Positions 1-8,990 of a DNA stretch of 64,000 bases are shown here, in pieces. Source of the DNA: CALKWS01 sp051020515 (GTDB taxonomy: Bacteria; Actinomycetota; Actinomycetes; Actinomycetales; Beutenbergiaceae); contig NZ_CP194857.1 in assembly GCF_051020515.1 (NCBI RefSeq), forward strand, positions 3,534,001 through 3,598,000, read 5' to 3'. Below the pieces are notes generated by a model that saw only the letters and a program-made list of their open reading frames with translations, was not told where the DNA came from and searched no databases. Numbering within the stretch: position 1 is the first letter of the stretch; each line of letters opens with the position of its first letter. A program made the position numbers and the translations under genes.

Positions 1-1
1 C

Positions 2-676
2 GACTACCGCACGAACGTGTGGGGACGCCTGGCCCGCACCGCTACCTTCATCGCCACCACCACCTTCGGCACGGCCGAGCACGCCAAGGAGGCGGTCGAC
101 ATCGTCCGCGCGGTCCATCGGCGGGTCAACGGCACGGCGCCCGACGGCAGGCCGTACCAGGCCGACGACCCGCACCTGCTGGCCTGGGTGCACATCGCCG
201 AGATCGACTCCTTTCTCACCGCGCACGAACGCTTCGGCCGTCGCAGCCTCGACGAGTCCGATTACGACACCTACGTCTCCCAGTCCGCGAGGGTGGCCCT
301 AGCCCTGGGGTCATCGGAGGTGCCCACCACGCGGGCCGAGTTGCAGCACGGGCTCCGGGAGTTCCGGCCGGAACTGCAGAGCACCCCGGCTGCCCGTGAT
401 GTGGCGACGTTCATCCGCACCGTGCCGGTGCCGGTGGCGGTTCGACCCGGCTACCGCGCCCTGGTGCGAGCGGCGGTGGCCACCTTGCCGCGGTGGGCCC
501 GCGAACCCCTGGGGCTCCCGGACCGGCCGCTCCTGGACCGAACTCTGCACCGCCTCAACGGCACCGCGATGACCTCCGCGATCCGCTGGCTCACCACGGC
601 CGAACCCATGCAACGTCCCGAGCGGCTTCCACCCGGCCCGGCCGCCGGTTCCAGGAGCCGTGCACACCAGGCCTAA
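2..676 (+). CDS. MpaB/rubber-oxygenase-like DUF2236 protein, 3' part
   Basis: The gene enters from the left edge; the open frame starts at base 2, so the true start lies outside. The visible 225 residues resemble the oxygenase MpaB family (DUF2236, rubber-oxygenase catalytic fold): the segment TATFIATTTFG, then LLAWVHIAEIDSF with the His expected to help bind heme b, and an R/P-rich tail. Family members are heme proteins thought to oxidise hydrophobic substrates; the substrate here is unknown. The following CPBP protease gene begins two bases after the TAA stop, so the two are probably cotranscribed. Family assignment is fairly sure; function is inference from family only. Confidence 0.75.
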   Translation, partial: DYRTNVWGRLARTATFIATTTFGTAEHAKEAVDIVRAVHRRVNGTAPDGRPYQADDPHLLAWVHIAEIDSFLTAHERFGRRSLDESDYDTYVSQSARVALALGSSEVPTTRAELQHGLREFRPELQSTPAARDVATFIRTVPVPVAVRPGYRALVRAAVATLPRWAREPLGLPDRPLLDRTLHRLNGTAMTSAIRWLTTAEPMQRPERLPPGPAAGSRSRAHQA

Positions 677-678
677 TC

Positions 679-1563
679 ATGACGAATGGCACTGGACGCA
701 CCCTGTCCAGTCTTGTCAGGCTGCCTGCGATGCCTACTGAAGCCGCCATCGGCACCACCCGCGCCCCACTCGTCGTACGGATCGGACTGGTTCTCGCCAC
801 CGGCGTGGGTATCTGGGCCCTGATGTCCTGGCTCACCGCCAACCTCTATGGCGGGCAGTTGAGCATCCCGGTGCGCCTGGCCAACGCCGCCCTGATCTCA
901 GGTTTGGCGATCCCGATGGTCATCCTCGCCCGTCGCTATCTGGACCGGCGTGCATGGTCCGGGATAGGACTGGGCGTGTCCGCGAGGGCCTGGCGTCCGT
1001 TCCTGATCGGCGTGGTCGCCTTTCTGGTGCCCAGTGCCCTGGGACTTGGCATCGCCCTGGGCGCCGGGTGGCTCAGCCTGCAGGCCCACGTGCCGGTGGC
1101 GCACATCCTGGCCTGGGCCGTGTTGTTGGTGGTCCTGGTGTTCTTCTTCGAAGCGCTCCCGGAGGAGTTGATCTTCCGCGGTTACCTGCAGCGCAACCTC
1201 ACCACCGTGATGGCCCCGTGGCTGGCGGCCATCGCCCAAGCGGTGTTGTTCACGGTGTTCGGGACCGCCCTGTGGGTGGCCTCGGAAGGGTGGGGGGTAC
1301 TGGCCGAGCGCGGCATCATGTTCCTGGCAATGGCCGTGGTGCTGGGTCTGCTGCGGACCCAGACCGGCAGCGTGTGGACGCCGGTCGGTTTCCATCTGGC
1401 CTTCCAGGTGGTAGCCCAGACCGTGCTGAGCCAGCGGGTGGGCACCGACAACGAACCGGGCCTGATGATCGCCGCGATTATCAGCGCCTTCGTGCTGGGC
1501 ACCACGGTGGTCTCACTGCTGCACCGCACCGAGGCGAACTGGTCCCGCCCCGAACCGGAATGA
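679..1563 (+). CDS. CPBP-family intramembrane metalloprotease
   Basis: This is a predicted multi-spanning membrane protein of 294 residues of the CAAX prenyl protease 2 / bacteriocin-processing (CPBP, Abi) family. The diagnostic motif is present as EALPEELIFRGYLQRNL (paired Glu followed by Arg three residues later), with a later conserved helix GFHLAFQVV carrying the second-motif His. These residues form the metal site of the glutamate-type intramembrane protease. The frame is open upstream into the previous gene, but ATG 679, two bases past the neighbour's stop, gives a sensible length; ATG 730 is an alternative. The substrate cannot be told from sequence. Nearby genes do not suggest a bacteriocin locus. 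Confidence 0.8.
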   Translation: MTNGTGRTLSSLVRLPAMPTEAAIGTTRAPLVVRIGLVLATGVGIWALMSWLTANLYGGQLSIPVRLANAALISGLAIPMVILARRYLDRRAWSGIGLGVSARAWRPFLIGVVAFLVPSALGLGIALGAGWLSLQAHVPVAHILAWAVLLVVLVFFFEALPEELIFRGYLQRNLTTVMAPWLAAIAQAVLFTVFGTALWVASEGWGVLAERGIMFLAMAVVLGLLRTQTGSVWTPVGFHLAFQVVAQTVLSQRVGTDNEPGLMIAAIISAFVLGTTVVSLLHRTEANWSRPEPE

Positions 1564-1592
1564 GGGCGCCGATGTGAGGTACCTCATAGCGC

Positions 1593-1636
1593 GTTCATCT
1601 GGCGTTTACCTGGATGTCGTCTGAATCTCGCCTGCG
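1593..1636 (+). promoter_or_regulatory. PHO-box-like run of four 11-nt direct repeats
   Basis: Four consecutive 11-base units occur: GTTCATCTGGC, GTTTACCTGGA, TGTCGTCTGAA and TCTCGCCTGCG. The first two are close to the GTTCACC-type direct repeat bound by PhoP in Streptomyces, and all four keep CTG at positions 7-9. They lie 50-90 bases upstream of the GTG start of the Na/Pi symporter. That is the expected arrangement for a phosphate-starvation operator, so PhoPR control is inferred. An ATG at 1614 lies inside this element and is therefore unlikely to be the start codon. Confidence 0.6.
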
Positions 1637-1685
1637 AGTGCTGAAGTGTTGGTGTGCGAGTACTAGTCACCCAGGCCAGGGCCGC

Positions 1686-2909
1686 GTGAGTACCACCCAG
1701 GTCGGTCTCCCCCCGGCAAGCGCAGTGCAGGCACCCGCTGCTCCCCTGCGCAGTCCCTTGCATTTCCTCCCCTTCCACGGGAAGAAGCTGCGGGCCGCGG
1801 AATGGGTCATGGTGTCGATCGGGATCTACGTCCTGATCACCGCGGTGGCCCTGATCGGGTCCGGGTTCAAACTGGCTGCCGGCGACGGCGCAGGACAACT
1901 GTTCCAGTTCGCCTCCAACCCGTTCATCGGGCTGATGATCGGACTGCTGGCCACCGCGCTGACCCAGTCATCCTCCACCACCACCTCGATCACGGTGGGC
2001 ATGGTGGCCGGCGGGCTCCCGATCGGGATCGCCATCCCGATCATGATCGGCGCGAACATCGGCACCACGATGACCTCCACCCTGGTGAGCCTGGGCATGT
2101 CCCGGGACAAGGAGACCTTTCGCCGGGCCTTCGGGGCCGCCACCGTGCACGACATGTACAACCTGTTGTCGGTGGCCATCTTCCTGCCCCTGGAACTGGT
2201 CTTCGGGGTACTGCAACGTTCCTCGGCGTGGCTGACGGCGCAGACCTCCGGATCCGACGGCGGAGTCGTCGCCACCGTGTTCACCGCGGTGGGCGAGGTG
2301 GTACGAGCGATCACCTCTCCCGGCTCGGCGTTCCTGACCGGCCTGGTCTCCCCGCTGCCGGCCGTGGCCGGCGGGCTCATCCTGATCGTGCTGGGTGTAC
2401 TCGGCATCCTGGCCGTGATCAACCTGATCGGGAGACTCCTCAAGGTGCTGATGGTGGGCCGGGCCCAGCGCATTCTGCATGCGGCGATCGGGCGCGGCCC
2501 GTTGAGCGGGATAGCCTCGGGCACCCTGATGACCGTGATGGTCCAGTCCTCCACCACCACCACCTCACTCGCGGTGCCGCTGGCCGGGTCCGGAACGTTC
2601 TCCCTGAAGCAGATCTACCCCTTCACCATCGGGGCGAACATCGGTACCACCCTCACCGCACTGATCGCGGCGTTCGCCTTCACCGGGGCCGAGGCGGGGC
2701 CGGCGCTACAGGCGGCTTACGTTCACTTGCTCTACAACGTCTTCTGCGCCCTGGTGATCTTCGGCCTGCCACTGCTGCGCCCACTGCCGGTGCTCGGCGC
2801 GCAATGGCTGGCGAGCCTGGCGGTCAAGTCCAAGGTGTACGTGGCCGCCTGGGTGCTGGGTATGTTCGTGATTGTCCCGATCACGCTGATCGCCGCTACC
2901 GTGTGGTGA
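1686..2909 (+). CDS. Na+/phosphate cotransporter family protein (NptA/PNaS type)
   Basis: This is a membrane symporter of 407 residues from GTG 1686. The two inverted halves of the Na/Pi cotransporter (SLC34/PNaS) fold are visible, each with the signature QSSSTTTS (TALTQSSSTTTS and VMVQSSTTTTS) and each followed by IGANIGTT. It should take up inorganic phosphate coupled to sodium across the plasma membrane. The PhoU-like C-terminal domain found in some homologues is absent. The start is placed at GTG 1686 because the longer ATG 1614 version would begin inside the repeat element and add a stretch unlike the family. The next gene overlaps its stop codon. Confidence 0.85.
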   Translation: MSTTQVGLPPASAVQAPAAPLRSPLHFLPFHGKKLRAAEWVMVSIGIYVLITAVALIGSGFKLAAGDGAGQLFQFASNPFIGLMIGLLATALTQSSSTTTSITVGMVAGGLPIGIAIPIMIGANIGTTMTSTLVSLGMSRDKETFRRAFGAATVHDMYNLLSVAIFLPLELVFGVLQRSSAWLTAQTSGSDGGVVATVFTAVGEVVRAITSPGSAFLTGLVSPLPAVAGGLILIVLGVLGILAVINLIGRLLKVLMVGRAQRILHAAIGRGPLSGIASGTLMTVMVQSSTTTTSLAVPLAGSGTFSLKQIYPFTIGANIGTTLTALIAAFAFTGAEAGPALQAAYVHLLYNVFCALVIFGLPLLRPLPVLGAQWLASLAVKSKVYVAAWVLGMFVIVPITLIAATVW

Positions 2910-3217
2910 TGGCACCTTCTCCGCTGCCGCAGCCCCGGCACAGCAACGGTGATGAGGCGAGCCTGAACGAACTGCTTGCGGAGGCTGAGCGCACCGTGGA
3001 GCGGCTGCGCCAGGAGTTGGCGCAACGGCAGCAGGTGCGCGCCGAGAAGGAACTCACCGCGGCCCAGCACGCCGAGATCGATCGGCTCACCGAGCACCTG
3101 GCCAATGCCCAGGTGCACTGGGGCCAGGTGCGCTCATTCTTCGCGGCCGCTATGGCCGAACTCGTCGAGCCCGAGTCCGGAACCCAGGAGCCCGGGCAGC
3201 ACCAGCCCCGGGCCTGA
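2909..3217 (+). CDS. small coiled-coil protein coupled to the Na/Pi symporter
   Basis: This hypothetical protein has 102 residues. Its ATG shares one base with the stop of the phosphate symporter (TGATG), so it is probably translationally coupled (GTG 2906 is an alternative). From about residue 15 to 80 it is a heptad-rich amphipathic helix (LNELLAEAERTVERLRQEL, then a second Ala/Glu/Arg-rich stretch) without membrane segments; the tail is Pro/Gly/Gln rich. The lack of a PhoU domain in the symporter makes a cytosolic regulatory partner attractive, but that is speculation from context. No recognised family. Confidence 0.6.
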   Translation: MAPSPLPQPRHSNGDEASLNELLAEAERTVERLRQELAQRQQVRAEKELTAAQHAEIDRLTEHLANAQVHWGQVRSFFAAAMAELVEPESGTQEPGQHQPRA

Positions 3218-3250
3218 CCACCCCGGGTGGTGGATGAGGTGCCCTCATCC
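3217..3250. terminator. paired hairpins between convergent genes
   Basis: Two adjacent inverted repeats lie just after the coiled-coil gene and before the end of der on the other strand. The first is ACCACCC-C-GGGTGGT at 3217-3231. The second is GGATGAGG-TGC-CCTCATCC at 3232-3250, an 8-bp stem with a 3-base loop. There is no T-tract on either side, as is common at high GC. It is the likely bidirectional terminator. Confidence 0.5.
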
Positions 3251-3351
3251 ACATCTCATCGAGCTCTCATCCGGGACCGGTTGTCTAGGCGGACGGGCCG
3301 GCTGCTGCGCCCCCCTCCCCCGATGGCGCGGTGGCCGGCCGGTTCACACCC

Positions 3352-4874
3352 TCAACGGCGCCGGCGCTTCTCCCGCACCCGCACGCTGATCTCGATCGGG
3401 GTTCCGGTGAATCCGAAGGTTTCCCGTAGCCGTCGTTCGATGAATCGCCGGTAGCCGGGGTCCAGGAATCCGGTGGCGAACACCACGAACGGGGTGGGCG
3501 GGTGCCGGCCTGGGTGGCGAACAGGATCCGGGGCTGCTTGCCCCCGCGAACCGGGTGGGGGTTGGCCGCGGTCAGGTCACCCAGGAACGCGTTGAGCTTC
3601 CCGGTCGGCACCCGGGTGTCCCAGGACTCCAGGGCGGTCTCCAGTGACCGGACCAACCGGTTCGTGTGCCACCCGGTCAGGGCGGAGATGTTCACCCGGG
3701 GCGCCCAACGCACCTGGACCAGGTCCAGTTCGATCTCCCGCTCGAGCAGGTCCCGGCGTTCCTCATCCATCAGGTCCCACTTGTTGAACGCGATCACCAG
3801 GGCTCGCCCGGCGTCGATCGCCTGCTGGATCACTCGGGTGTCCTGCTCGGTCAGCCGCTCCGAGGCGTCGATCAGCACCACCGCGACCTCGGCCTTCTCC
3901 AGCGCTCCCTGGGTGCGTAGCGAGGCATAGAAGTCCGCCCCGTAGGTCTGGTGCACGCGGCGCCGGATTCCCGCGGTATCGACGAACCACCAGTCCCGCT
4001 CGCCCAGCCGGACCAGTTCGTCCACCGGGTCCCGCGTGGTGCCGGCGACCTCGTCCACCACCACCCGGTCGGTGCCGGTCAGGGAGTTCAGCAGAGAGGA
4101 CTTGCCCACATTAGGGCGTCCGATCAGGGCCACCCGGCGCGGTCCCTCGGCCAGACCCCGCCCGGCAACCTGGGAGGTGGCCGGCAGCAGCTCCATGGCC
4201 CGGTCCAGCAGGTCACCTGAGCCGCGCCCGTGCAGCGCCGAAACCGGGTAGGGCTCGCCCAGCCCGAGTGACCACAGCATCGCCGCGTCGGCCTCGGCCC
4301 GCTGGCTGTCCACCTTGTTCGCGACCAGGACCGTGGGCCGGCCCGAACGACGCAGCAGCCGCACCACGTGCTCGTCGGTGCTGGTGGGTCCCACCGTGGC
4401 ATCGACCACGAACATCACCGCATCGGCGACCTCGATCGCGGCCTCGGCCTGTTCGGCCACCCGACCCGGCAACCCCTTCGCGTCATGCTCCCAGCCGCCG
4501 GTGTCCACCAGCATGAACCGCCGCCCGGCCCACTCCGCCGGGTAGAGCACCCGGTCCCGGGTCACCCCCGGGGTGTCCTGGACCACGGCCTCGCGCCGGC
4601 CCAGGATGCGGTTCACCAGGGTCGACTTGCCCACGTTCGGGCGCCCGATCACCGCCAGCACCGGCAGCGGACCCTCCGGTTCCTCGCCGGTGCCCTCGGT
4701 GTCATCGCCGGACAGCAGCGCCAGGTCCGCGTCGGCCAGGTCGTAGGCCTGCAGTCCGGCACGCAGCGCCTCGGCGCGCTGGGCCTGCTCGGGTGATTCG
4801 CTCAGATCCGGCGGCTGCTGCTCCCAGGCGGCGGCGGCGTCGTCGGGCATGGCGGGGTACTCGGTGGAATTCAC
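3352..4874 (-). CDS. der: ribosome-assembly GTPase Der (EngA), one apparent frameshift
   Basis: Der is an essential tandem-GTPase that works in 50S ribosome maturation. Both G domains are clear: G1 as GRPNVGKSTLVNRI and GRPNVGKSSLLNSL, G3 as DTGGW and DTAGI, G4 as NKVD and NKWD. A C-terminal KH-like domain ends in REKRRR. The frame breaks in the KH domain at the GGGG run 3491-3494 (plus strand): restoring one base turns a nonsense tail into PPFVVFATGFLDPGYRRFIE and brings the stop to 3352. This is read as an assembly indel because the sequence on both sides is intact family sequence. The start is taken as GTG 4874; ATG 4850 is an alternative. Confidence 0.85.
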
Positions 4875-4933
4875 CCCGCCATCATCGCGCACCAGCACGG
4901 GTGTGCGCGCCCTCTGGTGCTGTGACAGAGGTT

Positions 4934-5682
4934 TCAGATCTCGGTCGCCGAGTGCAACGGCACCCCGGTGCTGGTCGAGGCCTGGCGCACGTGCTCGCTC
5001 ATCTTCTCCTGGATCACCGTCATTGCCTCGGCCACGGCCGCGCGTCCGGTGCCAGCCTCGGGATCGGCCGGCACGAACGGCGCCCCGTAGACCACGTGCA
5101 GTTTGGCGCGTGGGCCGGGTACGTGTCCGGCCTTCTCCCCCGGCGGCCGGGTGCCCAGGATCGCCACCGGCACCACCGGGGCGCCCGAGCGCACCGCGAG
5201 CCATGCGATGCCGGCCTTGGTCGACTTGACGTCGCCACTCCCGCGGCTGCCCTCGGGGAAGACCCCGACCAGGCGGTCCTCGTTCAGCATCGTCAGCGCG
5301 GTGAGCAGCGCCGCCCGGCCGTTCCGGCGGTCCACCGGGATCTGACCGGCCCAGCGCGCATCAGGAAGCCGATGACGAAGACCTTGAAGATCTCCTCCTT
5401 GATGATGATGAACGACGAGCGCGGGATCACCCCGTGCAGCAACGGACCGTCGATGATGCCGGTGTGGTTCGCCGCGATCAGGACCCTGCCGGTCCTGGGC
5501 ACGTGGTGGGCGCCGATCACCTTGGTGTTCCACAGCACCTTCGCCAGCACCCAGCCCACGCGGCGCGACCAGATCGGGCCCCACCGGCGGATGTGCTCAG
5601 GCTTGATCGCCTGCCCAGGGCTGGACGGGTCGGGCTTCGCCGTCCGTTTTGGCTTCGGGTCGCCGGGTCGTGCGTCACTCAT
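4934..5682 (-). CDS. plsC: 1-acyl-sn-glycerol-3-phosphate acyltransferase (PlsC family), one apparent frameshift
   Basis: Predicted membrane-associated acyltransferase of phosphatidic acid synthesis. The HX4D catalytic motif is in ANHTGIIDGP and the substrate-binding motif is VFPEGSRG. The N-terminal half and C-terminal half are in different frames; they join in the segment FLMRAG/GQIPVDR at about 5345-5355, where restoring one base in the CCC run 5350-5352 gives continuous family sequence. The start ATG overlaps the cmk stop by four bases (ATGA), and der follows 59 bases downstream. The order cmk-plsC-der is common in actinobacteria. Acyl specificity cannot be predicted. Confidence 0.85.
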
Positions 5683-6383
5683 CGCGTTGCCTCCACCAGA
5701 TCCCGGACCGCCGCGACCGCCTCATCCAGGCTCATCTGGGAGGTGTCCACCGGGATCACGCCCGGCGCGGCGGTGCTGAAGTTGGACACGGTGCCGTCCT
5801 CGGCGTCACGGCGCAGCACCTGGTCACGGGTCGCCTCGATCGCCTCGGCATCGACACGTCCGTGAAGTTCGTTGCTGCGCCGAGCCAGGCGCGCGTGCTC
5901 ATCGGCGAGCAGCAGGATCCGCACCTGAGCCTGCGGGGCCACCACGGTGGTGATGTCGCGGCCCTCGGCGACGATGCCACGGCCTTGGCTGAACCCGCCG
6001 GGACGGCCCTCGGCGGCGATCTCGGCACGCTGACGCTCTTGCAGTTCGGCCCGTACCGCCAGGTTCGTGGCCACGGCTGAGACCCGGGTGGAGATATCCG
6101 AGGTGCGGATCCGGGTGGTCACGTCGTGTTCGCCGACGGCGAAACTCGGGCGGGCCGGGTCGGTGCCGATCCGGAGCGGCATGGCGCGTGCCTGCGCGGC
6201 CACCGCGTCGGTGTCGGTCAGGTCGATGCCCTGGTGCAGGCACCACCAGGTCAGAGCCCGGTACATGGCCCCGGTGTCGAGGTAGGCCAGGCCGAGGTCG
6301 GCCGCGACGCGCTTGGAGATGGTGGACTTGCCGGTGCCGGAGGGGCCGTCGATGGCCACCACCAGGCCGGATGGGCTGGTCAT
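5679..6383 (-). CDS. cmk: cytidylate kinase
   Basis: Cmk phosphorylates CMP and dCMP with ATP in pyrimidine salvage and DNA precursor supply. The 234-residue protein starts with MTSPSGLVVAIDGPSGTGKS, where GPSGTGKST is the P-loop. It has the CMP-binding region LAYLDTGAMYRA and the conserved GRDITTVVAP and SNELHGRVDAEA segments, of typical bacterial length. It is coupled by ATGA overlaps to tyrA upstream and plsC downstream. All residues expected for activity appear present. Confidence 0.95.
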   Translation of the reverse strand: MTSPSGLVVAIDGPSGTGKSTISKRVAADLGLAYLDTGAMYRALTWWCLHQGIDLTDTDAVAAQARAMPLRIGTDPARPSFAVGEHDVTTRIRTSDISTRVSAVATNLAVRAELQERQRAEIAAEGRPGGFSQGRGIVAEGRDITTVVAPQAQVRILLLADEHARLARRSNELHGRVDAEAIEATRDQVLRRDAEDGTVSNFSTAAPGVIPVDTSQMSLDEAVAAVRDLVEATR

Positions 6384-7492
6384 GGCGCCACCACCCGCCA
6401 GCCCCGGTCGCCCAGGTCCCGCTCGAGCCGGCCGGCGGCATCGGGCAGTACCGACACGATCGCCATCCCTACCTTCTGTTTCGGGGAATGTTCCATCGCG
6501 AAGTCCTCGATGTTCACACCGATCTGGCCGATCTCGGTGAACAGCCGGCCCAGCTCGCCGGGTTCGTCGGGAACCAGCACCGTCACCTCGACATAGTGGC
6601 GCCGAGCACCGCCATGCTTGCCCGGTATCCGCCCGGCGCCCTCGTTACCGGCACCGATCAGTGCCGAGACCGCACCCGCGGCACCTTCCGCGAGGGGTCC
6701 CTCGGTGGCGGCCCGCTCCAGGGCGGTGATCACCTCGTCCAGGTCCGCCCGGACCGCTCGCAGGCCGTCGTGTACCGCCGCAGCATTGCCGGTGATGATC
6801 GCCGCCCACAGGCGTGCGTCGCTGGCCGCGATCCGGGTGACGTCGCGCAGGCCCTGACCCGACAGGGCCAGTGCCTCCGGCGCGGCACCCACGAGCCGGC
6901 CGGCCACCAGGGACGCCATCATCTGGGGCAGGTGGGAGACCAGCGCCACGGCCTCGTCGTGCTCAACCGGCTCCAGGTGCACCGGGCTGGCGTCCAGGTC
7001 GGCGGCCAGGTGCCGCACCGTGCGCACCGCAGCAGGATCCACCTCGGGGTGGGCGGCGATCACCCAGGGACGTCCGGCGAACAACTCAGAGGTGGCGGCG
7101 GCCGCACCGGAACGCTCCCGGCCCGCCATCGGGTGCGAGCCCACGTACCGGCGCAGGTCCAGCCCCTCGACCTCGCGCAACTCCTCCAGCAGGACCCCCT
7201 TGACGCTGGCCACGTCGGTGACCACGGCCCCGGAGAACTCCCGCAGCGCCGCAGTGATCAGGTCGGCGGTGACGTCGGGCGGGGCGGCGATGATCACCAG
7301 GGCGGGGTCGGTGTGCTCGGGTCCCCGGATCTGGCCGGCACCGACGTCACGCGCCAGGGCGACAGCGGTCGGTGAGGCGTCCTGCAGCCACACCGGCACA
7401 TCGAGGCTGCGCAGCCCGAGACCGATGCTGGCGCCGAGGAGACCGGTGCCCACGATCAGGACCGGACCGGTGGTCGAGGCCAGCGAATTCAC
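6380..7492 (-). CDS. tyrA: prephenate dehydrogenase with C-terminal ACT domain
   Basis: TyrA oxidatively decarboxylates prephenate to 4-hydroxyphenylpyruvate in tyrosine synthesis. The N-terminal Rossmann motif is VLIVGTGLLGASIG. The middle region has the conserved SVKG and GSHPMAGRERSG (substrate-binding His). The last 75 residues (VEVTVLVPDEPGELGRLF) form an ACT domain, so feedback by an aromatic amino acid is likely. The frame is open further upstream to 7513. GTG 7492 is preferred because a TATGGT box lies seven bases before it, the leaderless pattern seen at several other genes here, and because the protein then begins just before the Rossmann fold. Confidence 0.88.
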   Translation of the reverse strand: MNSLASTTGPVLIVGTGLLGASIGLGLRSLDVPVWLQDASPTAVALARDVGAGQIRGPEHTDPALVIIAAPPDVTADLITAALREFSGAVVTDVASVKGVLLEELREVEGLDLRRYVGSHPMAGRERSGAAAATSELFAGRPWVIAAHPEVDPAAVRTVRHLAADLDASPVHLEPVEHDEAVALVSHLPQMMASLVAGRLVGAAPEALALSGQGLRDVTRIAASDARLWAAIITGNAAAVHDGLRAVRADLDEVITALERAATEGPLAEGAAGAVSALIGAGNEGAGRIPGKHGGARRHYVEVTVLVPDEPGELGRLFTEIGQIGVNIEDFAMEHSPKQKVGMAIVSVLPDAAGRLERDLGDRGWRVVAP

Positions 7493-7499
7493 GTCCCGC

Positions 7500-7505
7500 A
7501 CCATA
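7500..7505 (-). promoter_or_regulatory. -10 box TATGGT of leaderless tyrA promoter
   Basis: TATGGT is separated by seven bases from GTG 7492, so transcription should begin at or next to the start codon. No convincing -35 element was found. It suggests that tyrA-cmk-plsC can be transcribed apart from parA-scpAB-rluB. Confidence 0.45.
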
Positions 7506-7540
7506 CCTCGCATTCGCGAGCCGGTCCCACCACCCCTGCC

Positions 7541-8287
7541 TCAGAGGCCGACGTCAGCCATCAGCCGGCCCAGTTCGGGTCCGTCGATGACGCGGGTGCG
7601 TCCCGGTTTGAGCCGGTCGAGTCGGATCGGGCCCATCCGGGTGCGCGTCAGTCGCGTCACCGGGTAGCCCACCTGCGCCAGCAGCCGGCGCACGATGTGG
7701 TTGCGGCCCTCGTGCAGGGTGATCTCCACCAGGCTGGCCTCCGGGGAACTGTCCAGCACGGTGAAGGCGTCGACGTGGACCGGTCCGTCCTCCAGGACCA
7801 CCCCGGCCTTGAGGGTGCGGCCCAGGCCGCGCGGGACCTGTCCCTGCACCTGGGCCACATAGGTCTTGAGCACCGCGTAGGAGGGATGGGCCAGGCGGTG
7901 GGCGAGTTCGCCGTCGTTGGTCAGCAGCAGCAGGCCGGCGGTGTCGGCGTCCAGGCGTCCGACGTGGAAGAGGCGCTCGGGCCGGTCCGCCACGTAGGTG
8001 CTCAGGTCCGGGCGGCCCTGCTCGTCCGCCATCGTGGAGTACACGCCCAGCGGCTTGTTCAGGGCCAGGGTGGTGACCTTCTCATCGAGTTGCACCCGCA
8101 GCCCGTCCACGTGAATCACCGCGGTGCGCGGATCCACTCGGACCCCGAGTTGGCGCACCACCTGCCCGTCCACGCTGACCCGGCCGGCGCTGATGATCGC
8201 CTCGCACTTGCGCCGGGACCCCAGGCCCGCCCCGGCCAGCACCTTCTGCAGCCGTACCCCCGAGGGGGTGTGCACCTGTTCGCTCAT
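7541..8287 (-). CDS. rluB: 16S/23S rRNA pseudouridine synthase, RsuA/RluB family
   Basis: 248 residues from ATG 8287. It has an N-terminal S4 RNA-binding domain (GVRLQKVLAGAGLGSRRKCE) and the pseudouridine synthase catalytic motif HVGRLDADTAGLLLLTNDGE with the active Asp, followed by HPSYAVLKTY and EGRNHIVRRL. It should isomerise a uridine in 23S rRNA (RluB-type, by its place after scpB in Gram-positives). The frame is open upstream, but ATG 8287 lies just after the scpB stop and begins the S4 domain correctly. Confidence 0.9.
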   Translation of the reverse strand: MSEQVHTPSGVRLQKVLAGAGLGSRRKCEAIISAGRVSVDGQVVRQLGVRVDPRTAVIHVDGLRVQLDEKVTTLALNKPLGVYSTMADEQGRPDLSTYVADRPERLFHVGRLDADTAGLLLLTNDGELAHRLAHPSYAVLKTYVAQVQGQVPRGLGRTLKAGVVLEDGPVHVDAFTVLDSSPEASLVEITLHEGRNHIVRRLLAQVGYPVTRLTRTRMGPIRLDRLKPGRTRVIDGPELGRLMADVGL

Positions 8288-8303
8288 CGTTCGTGCGCTC
8301 CCA

Positions 8304-8990
8304 TCAGCCCAGTCCGTCCACATCTGCCAGGGAGTCCAGGTCCGGGAGATAGGGCGCCAGGGGCGGAAGATCCTCGATGGTGCGCAAGCCCAGTCGTTCC
8401 AGGAAGTAGGCCGTGGTGCGGTAGCGCATCGCCCCACCTTCCTCGTCCTGCCCGGCCTCCTCGATCAGACCACGGGTCAGCAACGTGCGCACCACCGAGT
8501 CCACGTTCACCCCGCGGATGGCGGCGATCCGGCCACGCGAGACCGGCTGGCGGTAGGCGATCACGGCCAGCGTCTCCAGGGAAGCCTGCGTGAGCCGGGC
8601 GGTCTGGCCCTCGAGCACGAAGGCCTCGACGGCGTCGGCGAATGCGGGCGCGGAGTACACGCGCCACCCTCCCCCCGCCTCGCGCAGTTCGAAGCCGCGA
8701 GGGCGCGGGCCCTCGGCGTAGTCGCGGACCAGGTCGGCCAGGGCGGTGCGGATCCGCTCGGTGGGGACCTTCAGCACGCTGGCCAGGTGCTCGGTGGCGA
8801 CGGGGGCGTCGGTGACCATCAGGATCGCCTCCAGCGCCCCGTGCAATCCACCGGGCTCACCCAGCACCGGCAACGGCCCCTCGGTGTCCGCACCGCCGGC
8901 TTCGGACGGCGCGGAACCGTCGTGGCCCGCGGGAGTTGCGTCGTCGTCGGTCATAGCCGCACCGGGATCGCCGGGGTGCTCCTGGTTCAT
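8304..8990 (-). CDS. scpB: segregation and condensation protein B
   Basis: ScpB is the winged-helix (KITE) subunit of the SMC-ScpAB condensin complex. Visible are two winged-helix regions: GGLHGALEAILMVTDAPV at the start of the first, and LTQASLETLAVIAYRQPV followed by RGVNVDSVVRTLLTRGLIEE in the second. The first 40 residues are an acidic low-complexity extension, usual in actinobacteria; ATG 8954 is an alternative start. The ATG at 8990 overlaps the scpA stop by four bases, and rluB follows after 16 bases. Confidence 0.92.
   Translation of the reverse strand: MNQEHPGDPGAAMTDDDATPAGHDGSAPSEAGGADTEGPLPVLGEPGGLHGALEAILMVTDAPVATEHLASVLKVPTERIRTALADLVRDYAEGPRPRGFELREAGGGWRVYSAPAFADAVEAFVLEGQTARLTQASLETLAVIAYRQPVSRGRIAAIRGVNVDSVVRTLLTRGLIEEAGQDEEGGAMRYRTTAYFLERLGLRTIEDLPPLAPYLPDLDSLADVDGLG

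Noticed and set aside
1614..1685. ATG 1614 as start of the Na/Pi symporter
   Set aside because: It lies inside the PHO-box-like array, and the added residues do not fit the family.
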